Assembly (NCBI GenBank): GCA_016303175.1
Contig: JAEDMF010000078.1
Span: 1-7,749 of the forward strand
Reading direction: 5' to 3'
DNA length: 7,749 nucleotides
From: Bacteroidales bacterium
GTDB taxonomy: Bacteria; Bacteroidota; Bacteroidia; Bacteroidales; UBA932
Numbering within the stretch: position 1 is the first letter of the stretch; each line of letters begins with the position of its first letter. The position numbers and the translations under genes are program-made. Of this stretch, positions 1 through 4,131 are shown one piece after another. Under the pieces are notes generated by a model, which had not been told where the DNA came from, did not search any database, and was given only the letters and a program-made list of their open reading frames with translations.

Positions 1-18
1 GCGAGTGCGGCGAGTGCG
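1..18 (+). repeat. Two tandem copies of GCGAGTGCG
   Basis: A 9-base unit occurs twice head to tail (1-9 and 10-18) at the window edge. It encodes Ala-Ser-Ala twice within the presumed hydrophobic part of a lipoprotein signal peptide. The array may continue upstream. Because the unit is a multiple of three, gain or loss would change signal-peptide length without a frameshift. Confidence 0.6.
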
Positions 19-552
19 GCGCTGCCGGCAGGCTGCTCATTTCTGGAATTGGAAGTGGAATACAATTCAGATTCTTACCATACCGAAGGCGAAGGCGTAC
101 TGACCTATCGTTTCTATATAAAAGAAGCGGAAGGAGGCAGCGTCAAACGGGGGACGCACTACCATCTCTGTGTCAAGCCCCACGCGGACGGACTGCTGTG
201 CGAGGACAGCTGGAGGCTGGATAAAAGCGCCCTGAAGACCACCGAGCCGTATCTGCGTCTAATACCGGGAGGGACAACGGTGGGCGGTAAATGGTACGAG
301 AATTACTACAACCTCCCAAGGGGAGGCACCCTGCACTTGGATATAGACAAGAGGCCAAGCAAAATGGCATTGAGTCTGAGAGAAGATTTCGTTGAGGACG
401 ACAGGGAGGACGGAAGAATGGAATGGGAACTGGATGAGAATGGGGAAGGGCTGCGGATACGCTCTCTGGGACTACCCTGCAGCGCCCCTATGGAAATACA
501 CGCAGGACCCCCGCTGAACGACTATATCCTTATCTATGTGAATGTAGATTGA
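1..552 (+). CDS. Putative lipoprotein of unknown function, 5' end missing
   Basis: The reading frame is open from the first base, so the gene starts upstream of the window. 183 codons are visible before TGA at 550-552. The first residues read ASAASAALPAGCSF, small and hydrophobic and ending in Cys at codon 12. This looks like the end of a type II (lipoprotein) signal peptide, although Pro at -3 of the lipobox (P-A-G-C) is atypical. A TTG start at 49 would discard this segment and is less likely. The mature part (about 172 residues) is rich in charged and aromatic residues with alternating strand-like stretches (for example LTYRFYI and LHLDI). It has no transmembrane segment, which would suit a surface or periplasmic beta-sandwich protein. 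I do not recognise the family; Bacteroidales encode many small lipoproteins of this general look. The 3' end overlaps the convergent dihydropteroate synthase gene by 23 bases. The reading frame is well supported; lipidation is inference. Confidence 0.65.
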   Translation, partial: ASAASAALPAGCSFLELEVEYNSDSYHTEGEGVLTYRFYIKEAEGGSVKRGTHYHLCVKPHADGLLCEDSWRLDKSALKTTEPYLRLIPGGTTVGGKWYENYYNLPRGGTLHLDIDKRPSKMALSLREDFVEDDREDGRMEWELDENGEGLRIRSLGLPCSAPMEIHAGPPLNDYILIYVNVD

Positions 553-1291
553 GGTCGTGGGTCCTGATAATGTCGGCGCCGAGCTCTACGCACCGGAGTT
601 CCGCCTGGACGGATTGGAGGGAACAGGTAGCCGGAGTAAGGCCCAAGGGCATAAATATCATACGTTTATGGGAAAGGGCCGCAAGAACGGGGCGTCCGAA
701 GTCCCGCAAGGCAGGAAGTTTTTCCAACACCTCCCAATTCTGCTCCACACTCTTGCCGAATCCGAAACCGGGGTCCAGTATCCACGAGTCAAGTCCGGCC
801 TTGGCAGCTCTCTCGGCGAATACTTCAAAAAAAGAATATGGATCGCTGCTGCTGTCCATAGCTATATACTCAAAGCCCAGCGAGGCGGTAAGAGCCACCA
901 TATCAGAACTCAAATCCGCCGTTTTCACATCATTGACAATGAACGCTTTGCCATACTTTGCCAATGCAGCTACGACCTCCGGGCGATATGTGTCCACCGA
1001 GAATTTCAAGTGCGGGAAAGCATCCATAAGAGGCGGCAGCACCTTTTCAAGCCTGGAAAGTTCCACTTCCGCGCTGACTTGGGCAACTCCCGGGGCTGTG
1101 CTGCAGGCGCCGACATCAATATATTCCGCGCCACACTCCGCCATACCGGCAACTCTCTCAATAACCTCGTCGATACTCTTGCCGGCCATACGGCTTCTTT
1201 CCAGAAAAGAATTGTCCGTAAGATTGACAATTCCCATCAGACTGTAATCACGTTGATTGTATTTCACTCTTCTCAAGTTTCGCAAGTTCAT
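530..1291 (-). CDS. folP: Dihydropteroate synthase, short divergent form
   Basis: This is a 253-residue member of the pterin-binding TIM-barrel family. Dihydropteroate synthase condenses hydroxymethyl-dihydropterin pyrophosphate with p-aminobenzoate in cytoplasmic folate synthesis. Motifs in order: MGIVNLT (19-25, canonical MGILNVT), GAEYIDVGACSTAPG (54-68, canonical IDIGxxSTRPG), SVDTYRPEV (98-106), VND (119-121), LDPGFGFGK (172-180), LSHKR (206-210, canonical VSRKS) and IIRTHDLN (241-248, canonical ILRVHDV). Asn23, Asp100, Asn120, Asp121, Asp173, Lys209, Arg243 and His245 are kept. Several features are unusual. Loop 1 reads TDNSFLERSR where TPDSF is expected. Loop 2 has Ala66 where family members carry Arg. 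The HMxGxPxxMQ segment is absent near residues 144-152. The protein is about 20-30 residues shorter than typical Bacteroidales FolP. The ATG at 1291 is chosen because about 18 residues before MGI suits the family; a GTG at 1267 (codon 9) is the alternative. Fold assignment is firm; normal catalytic activity is less certain. Confidence 0.85.
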   Translation of the reverse strand: MNLRNLRRVKYNQRDYSLMGIVNLTDNSFLERSRMAGKSIDEVIERVAGMAECGAEYIDVGACSTAPGVAQVSAEVELSRLEKVLPPLMDAFPHLKFSVDTYRPEVVAALAKYGKAFIVNDVKTADLSSDMVALTASLGFEYIAMDSSSDPYSFFEVFAERAAKAGLDSWILDPGFGFGKSVEQNWEVLEKLPALRDFGRPVLAALSHKRMIFMPLGLTPATCSLQSVQAELRCVELGADIIRTHDLNLHSHR

Positions 1292-1371
1292 AATTATCTA
1301 TTATCTCGATGGTTGTGCGGCTTGCGAAACTTCTTCCTACCGCACATTTCTCATCTACGTTACCCCTATCC

Positions 1372-1400
1372 TAAATCCTTTCCCTCGGGGAAAGGACTTA
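1372..1400. other. Long hairpin between exonuclease and folP
   Basis: Bases 1372-1384 pair with 1388-1400 around a 3-base loop (TCG), with one mismatch (1375 against 1397). The core arms are TCCTTTCCC (1376-1384) and GGGAAAGGA (1388-1396). On either strand the stem is not followed by a run of T, so it is not a standard rho-independent terminator. In a minus-strand transcript it would sit between the exonuclease and dihydropteroate synthase cistrons. It could protect the upstream 3' end, attenuate folP, or be part of the surrounding repeat element. Confidence 0.65.
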
Positions 1401-1405
1401 CTATC

Positions 1406-1419
1406 GATGCTTAAGCATC
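1406..1419. repeat. Perfect 14-base palindrome GATGCTTAAGCATC
   Basis: The sequence equals its own reverse complement over all 14 bases, with no spacer. With no loop it is more likely a dimeric protein site or part of a composite repeat than an RNA hairpin. It lies between the long hairpin and the 18-base palindrome. Confidence 0.6.
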
Positions 1420-1431
1420 TCTAAATAAGGT

Positions 1432-1449
1432 GTTTCGCACTTGCGAAAC
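1432..1449. repeat. 18-base palindrome with 2-base centre, GTTTCGCA-CT-TGCGAAAC
   Basis: Eight-base arms at 1432-1439 and 1442-1449 are exact reverse complements around CT. As RNA it would fold as a 7-bp stem with a 4-base loop, a few bases after the exonuclease stop codon in the minus-strand transcript. Its right arm lies within the third copy of the 12-base repeat motif, so palindrome and repeat are parts of one structure. No T-tract follows on the minus strand. Confidence 0.6.
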
Positions 1450-1454
1450 TTAAG

Positions 1455-2075
1455 TCACTCCGGCTTTGAAAGTTTACGGGTTGACAAAAGTTTGAAATAC
1501 ATTTCCCTGCATATCCAAGCATCGGTTGCGGCATATATCTTCTGAGCATCGCTCAGTTGGGGAGCTTCCCAATTGCTGAGCTGCTGCGTTTTGGAAATGC
1601 GCCTGCCCATAATGATGGCCGTGAGTTTCTTCACACTCTTGTCAGTGATGCCCCAGTCTCCGCAGATTTTCTGCAAATCCACGAAAGCGTTGGCAGTGAA
1701 AGGATATATTTTCTGCAAGCCGCGGATGTCATCGTGTACGGAAGCGCCCACCTTGACTATATTAGGACTGGAGAGTATTTCCACCAGTTCGTCGGGGAGT
1801 CCCATCCTGTGCAGACGGAAAAGAAAGGCGTGGCGGCCGGACGACAGTTGCAGGAGGGCAACTCCATTCTGGGGAGCCCTGGAAGTAAACACCGGGCGTG
1901 TTTCCGTATCGAAGCCAATTACCTTGCGGCGTCTGAGATATCGTATAGCCTTGTCATAGTCGTGCCCCGGTCCATCTATAACCATAATCGGGCCTTCAAA
2001 CAGCACAAGAGGCATCCCGACTATGCTTTCGGCATCGACGGATGCAGGGAAGGTGTTTTTTCTTAGGAACAACAT
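1455..2075 (-). CDS. 3'-5' exonuclease domain protein (DEDDy, RNase D/WRN-like)
   Basis: This 206-residue protein has the DnaQ-like 3'-5' exonuclease fold. Exo I is FDTETRP (Asp56, Glu58), exo II is VGASVHDDIRGL (Asp116 most likely the ligand), and exo III is YAATD (Tyr181, Asp185), which makes it the DEDDy type. SNWEAPQLSDAQKIYAATDAW around residues 167-187 is very typical of the family. The four acidic ligands and the tyrosine needed for two-metal nuclease chemistry are all present, so the protein should be active. Its substrate (DNA or RNA) is not evident. There is no HRDC domain, unlike true RNase D, and no membrane segment or signal peptide, so a cytoplasmic location is expected. The ATG at 2075 keeps the N-terminal stretch (about residues 10-30, ending in LFEGPIMVID) that I recall from Bacteroidales homologues. 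It is upstream of the dihydropteroate synthase gene on the same strand, 163 bases apart, and may be cotranscribed with it. Confidence 0.85.
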   Translation of the reverse strand: MLFLRKNTFPASVDAESIVGMPLVLFEGPIMVIDGPGHDYDKAIRYLRRRKVIGFDTETRPVFTSRAPQNGVALLQLSSGRHAFLFRLHRMGLPDELVEILSSPNIVKVGASVHDDIRGLQKIYPFTANAFVDLQKICGDWGITDKSVKKLTAIIMGRRISKTQQLSNWEAPQLSDAQKIYAATDAWICREMYFKLLSTRKLSKPE

Positions 2076-2080
2076 CGGCG

Positions 2081-2088
2081 CAAAGTTA
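2081..2088 (-). promoter_or_regulatory. Candidate -7 promoter element for the exonuclease gene
   Basis: On the minus strand this reads TAACTTTG, a full match to the Bacteroidota -7 consensus TAnnTTTG. It ends only five bases before the ATG at 2075, so a transcript from it would be leaderless or nearly so. I see no TTG/TTTG -33 element at the usual spacing, which lowers confidence. Confidence 0.4.
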
Positions 2089-2100
2089 AGAAAAAATTGC

Positions 2101-2108
2101 TAAATTTG
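2101..2108 (+). promoter_or_regulatory. Candidate -7 promoter element for the pepC-led operon
   Basis: TAAATTTG matches the Bacteroidota -7 consensus TAnnTTTG on the plus strand. It would give a leader of roughly 70 bases before the peptidase start at 2183. No clear -33 element is seen at 19-20 bases upstream. It lies 12 bases from the oppositely oriented element for the exonuclease gene, so the two promoters probably compete for polymerase. Confidence 0.4.
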
Positions 2109-2126
2109 CCGTTTGTCGGCCAAAAT

Positions 2127-2154
2127 TAGGAATATGAAAAAAAGATTCCTATAA
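2127..2154 (+). other. Leader hairpin with a six-codon mini-ORF ahead of pepC
   Basis: TAGGAAT (2127-2133) and ATTCCTA (2145-2151) are exact inverted repeats around an 11-base loop. Overlapping them, ATG at 2134 opens a frame encoding MKKRFL and stopping at TAA 2152-2154. The left hairpin arm contains AGGA just ahead of that ATG. This could be a minimal leader peptide affecting translation of the peptidase, or coincidence in an AT-rich leader. Support is weak. Confidence 0.25.
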
Positions 2155-2182
2155 TAGTACCGGATACAAAATTCGCAATTAT

Positions 2183-3403
2183 ATGAGACAGAATATGAAA
2201 GCTATCATTTCCTGCGCAATCGCACTTCTGGCAAGCTGCTCTCTGGCCCTTGCCCAAGAAAAGAAAGAAACGGCCAAAGAGGCTGAGTACCAGTTCACCA
2301 CCATCAAGGAGAACCCCATCACCAGTATCAAGAACCAATACCGCAGCGGCACCTGCTGGTGCTTCTCTGCCCTGAGTTTCATCGAAAGTGAGCTTCTGCG
2401 CACCCAGAACAAGACCTACGATTTGTCTGAAATGTGGGTTGTGGGCCACGCCTACAGCGACAGAGCAAAGAAATATGTCCGCCTGGACGGCAAGATGGGC
2501 TTCAGCGCCGGCAGCGGTTTCGGCGATGTGTTCACCACCATCAGCCGCTACGGCATTGTACCCGAGAGCGTGTACAGCGGCTACAACTACGGCAGCGAAA
2601 AGCCGGAGCAGGCCGAACTGGACGCAGTACTCAAGGCTTATGTGGATGCTGTGCTCAAGGCTCAGAGTGGCCGCGGCAACGTGCTCACCACAGCCTGGCA
2701 CAAAGGTCTGAACGCCGTAATACAAGCATATATGGGCGATTGGACCAAGGAATTCAAGGAAGGAAACAAGACCGTTACCCCCGAGACTTACAGGGACGAA
2801 GTTCTCAAATTCAATGCAGACGACTATGTGAACATCTGCTCCTTCTCCGACCAGCCCTGGTACAAGGAATGCGAAATCGAGGTTTGTGACAACTGGCGCG
2901 GTTCAAAGGGCTACAATGTACCGTCAGAAGATATGATGAAGATTCTCTACAACGCCATCGACAAAGGGTACACCGCTCTCTGGGGAGGCGATGTTTCTGA
3001 GAAAGGCTTCACCCGTGACGGCCTCGGAGTAATCCTCAAGCCCAAAAAGGACGAGAAGAAAACCGGCTCCGACCAGGAGCATTGGGTAGGAAAGGACAAG
3101 GACTCCGACAAAAAAGAGGTCGAGCTCACTCTTCCCGAGGAAATCGACTCTGTCAGCGATTCTCTCCGTCTGAGCGCCTATGACCGCAAAATGACCACAG
3201 ATGACCACGGAATGCACATCTACGGCTATGCCCAGGACCAGAACGGAACCAAATACTTCATGGTGAAGAACTCCTGGGGCGACAGCGGCAAATACAAGGG
3301 TATCTGGTATATGTCCGACACCTTCATCCGCTACAAGACCCTCAACTTTGTCGTAAACAAAGAGGCCCTGCCCAAAGACATTCGCAAAAAACTCGGCCTT
3401 TAG
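2183..3403 (+). CDS. pepC: Exported C1-family aminopeptidase C (bleomycin hydrolase-like)
   Basis: This 406-residue papain-fold cysteine peptidase of the C1B (bleomycin hydrolase/aminopeptidase C) type should remove N-terminal residues from peptides. The oxyanion Gln52 and nucleophile Cys58 sit in NQYRSGTCWCFS (51-62). The catalytic His is most likely His342 in DDHGMH (340-345), and Asn363 is in VKNSWG (361-366). Other family stretches are SFIESELLR, LSEMWVVGHAYSDRA and GSGFGDVF. The N-terminus is a signal peptide: basic start, hydrophobic core AIALLA, then two possible exits, a lipobox LASC (16-19) or signal peptidase I cleavage after ALA (22-24). The classical enzyme is cytosolic, whereas this one should act outside the cytoplasm. 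ATG at 2183 or the in-frame ATG at 2195 (codon 5, MKAIIS) could be the start; the latter gives a more standard signal peptide. It heads a compact operon, with pssA three bases downstream. Confidence 0.88.
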   Translation: MRQNMKAIISCAIALLASCSLALAQEKKETAKEAEYQFTTIKENPITSIKNQYRSGTCWCFSALSFIESELLRTQNKTYDLSEMWVVGHAYSDRAKKYVRLDGKMGFSAGSGFGDVFTTISRYGIVPESVYSGYNYGSEKPEQAELDAVLKAYVDAVLKAQSGRGNVLTTAWHKGLNAVIQAYMGDWTKEFKEGNKTVTPETYRDEVLKFNADDYVNICSFSDQPWYKECEIEVCDNWRGSKGYNVPSEDMMKILYNAIDKGYTALWGGDVSEKGFTRDGLGVILKPKKDEKKTGSDQEHWVGKDKDSDKKEVELTLPEEIDSVSDSLRLSAYDRKMTTDDHGMHIYGYAQDQNGTKYFMVKNSWGDSGKYKGIWYMSDTFIRYKTLNFVVNKEALPKDIRKKLGL

Positions 3404-3406
3404 TCT

Positions 3407-4129
3407 ATGTCCATCAGCAAACACATCCCCAACTGCATAACCTCACTAAACCTCCTGTGCGGAGTGGTGGGTATCATCCTTGCATTGGAAGGATGGTATC
3501 AGGAGGCTTTCCTCTGCATGATTGCGGGAGGAATCTTCGATTTCTTCGACGGATTTTCCGCCCGACTGCTGAATGCCTGGTCTCCCATAGGCAAGGAACT
3601 GGACAGCCTGGCAGACCAGGTGACCTTCGGCGTGCTTCCCTCCGTTATGTTGTTTGGCACACTCAAAGGCAGCTTGGGCATTGAACACCCCTTATGCTGG
3701 ACACCGCTGCTCATCGCCGCGTTTTCCGGTTTGAGGCTGGCAAAGTTCAACCTTGACGAGAGGCAGGTAAAGAGTTTCATCGGCCTTCCCACCCCGGCCT
3801 GCGCAATGATTTGCGGCTCACTGGCAACCTGGATTTCCGCAATGCCGGAGAGCGCTTTGACAGCCACCCTGACAGGAGTGTGGTTCATTCCGCTACTGAG
3901 CGCAATATTGTGCATCCTGCTCGTGAGCGGCATTCCGATGTTCTCAATGAAAGTGCAGAAGACAGACAAACCTGACTGGAGGATGATTACCTTCTTCGGC
4001 CTGGCCATATTGTCCGTTAGCGCAGCCCTTGTGGCACACCTGCACTGGAGTACGGTGATTCTCACAACTTTTACCGGATACATCATCATCAACATAACAG
4101 GAGCTATACTGAAGATTTTGAAGAAGTAG
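3407..4129 (+). CDS. pssA: CDP-diacylglycerol-serine O-phosphatidyltransferase
   Basis: This 240-residue integral membrane enzyme makes phosphatidylserine from CDP-diacylglycerol and serine, the first committed step to phosphatidylethanolamine. The CDP-alcohol phosphotransferase signature DGx2ARx8Gx3Dx3D is complete at residues 48-70 (Asp48, Gly49, Ala52, Arg53, Gly62, Asp66, Asp70), so the Mg2+-binding and catalytic aspartates are present. The stretch GLRLAKFNLDERQVKSFIGLPTP (about 108-130) is typical of PssA rather than of phosphatidylglycerophosphate synthase. Hydrophobic segments near 13-28, 32-47, 72-84, 98-110, 131-144, 157-180, 193-211 and 216-236 fit a polytopic inner-membrane protein. 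It starts three bases after the peptidase stop and ends two bases before parE, so translation is probably coupled. Phosphatidylserine decarboxylase (psd), the next enzyme and a common neighbour in Bacteroidales, is not in this window. Confidence 0.93.
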   Translation: MSISKHIPNCITSLNLLCGVVGIILALEGWYQEAFLCMIAGGIFDFFDGFSARLLNAWSPIGKELDSLADQVTFGVLPSVMLFGTLKGSLGIEHPLCWTPLLIAAFSGLRLAKFNLDERQVKSFIGLPTPACAMICGSLATWISAMPESALTATLTGVWFIPLLSAILCILLVSGIPMFSMKVQKTDKPDWRMITFFGLAILSVSAALVAHLHWSTVILTTFTGYIIINITGAILKILKK

Positions 4130-4131
4130 AA

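Larger units (their letters stand above)
1275..1451. repeat. Three copies of a 12-base motif CTTGCGAAACTT
   Basis: The exact 12-mer CTTGCGAAACTT occurs on the plus strand at 1321-1332 and 1440-1451, and in inverted orientation (AAGTTTCGCAAG) at 1275-1286. The inverted copy lies within codons 2-6 of the minus-strand dihydropteroate synthase gene. The right-hand copy ends four bases before the stop codon of the upstream exonuclease gene (TGA on 1455-1457). The middle copy is also flanked by a 6-base inverted repeat, GTGCGG at 1315-1320 and CCGCAC at 1340-1345. The outer copies form a 12-base inverted pair around a 177-base segment. This could be a small palindromic repeat element (REP- or MITE-like) or a set of protein-binding sites. 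The repeats are directly visible; their function is unknown. Confidence 0.8.

Noticed and set aside
49..552. TTG at 49 as the real start of the first gene
   Set aside because: The frame is open upstream to the window edge, and the upstream codons read as the end of a lipoprotein signal peptide.
1372..1400. Rho-independent terminator at the long hairpin
   Set aside because: No run of T follows the stem on either strand, so it is listed as a hairpin of unknown role.
557..1414. Plus-strand open frame of 285 codons antisense to folP, plus a second overlapping one at 549-1247
   Set aside because: The minus strand carries clear dihydropteroate synthase motifs in order. The antisense translations show no recognisable motifs and begin at non-ATG codons.
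1275..1451. CRISPR array
   Set aside because: There are only three motif copies of 12 bases in mixed orientation with unequal spacing and no cas genes, so this is not an array.
1557..2066. Plus-strand open frames antisense to the exonuclease gene
   Set aside because: All DEDDy motifs are on the minus strand; the antisense products have no family features.
2126..2725. Minus-strand open frame of 199 codons antisense to the aminopeptidase gene
   Set aside because: It lies opposite well-conserved catalytic and signal sequences. Its Ala/Val-rich composition is typical of a shadow frame.
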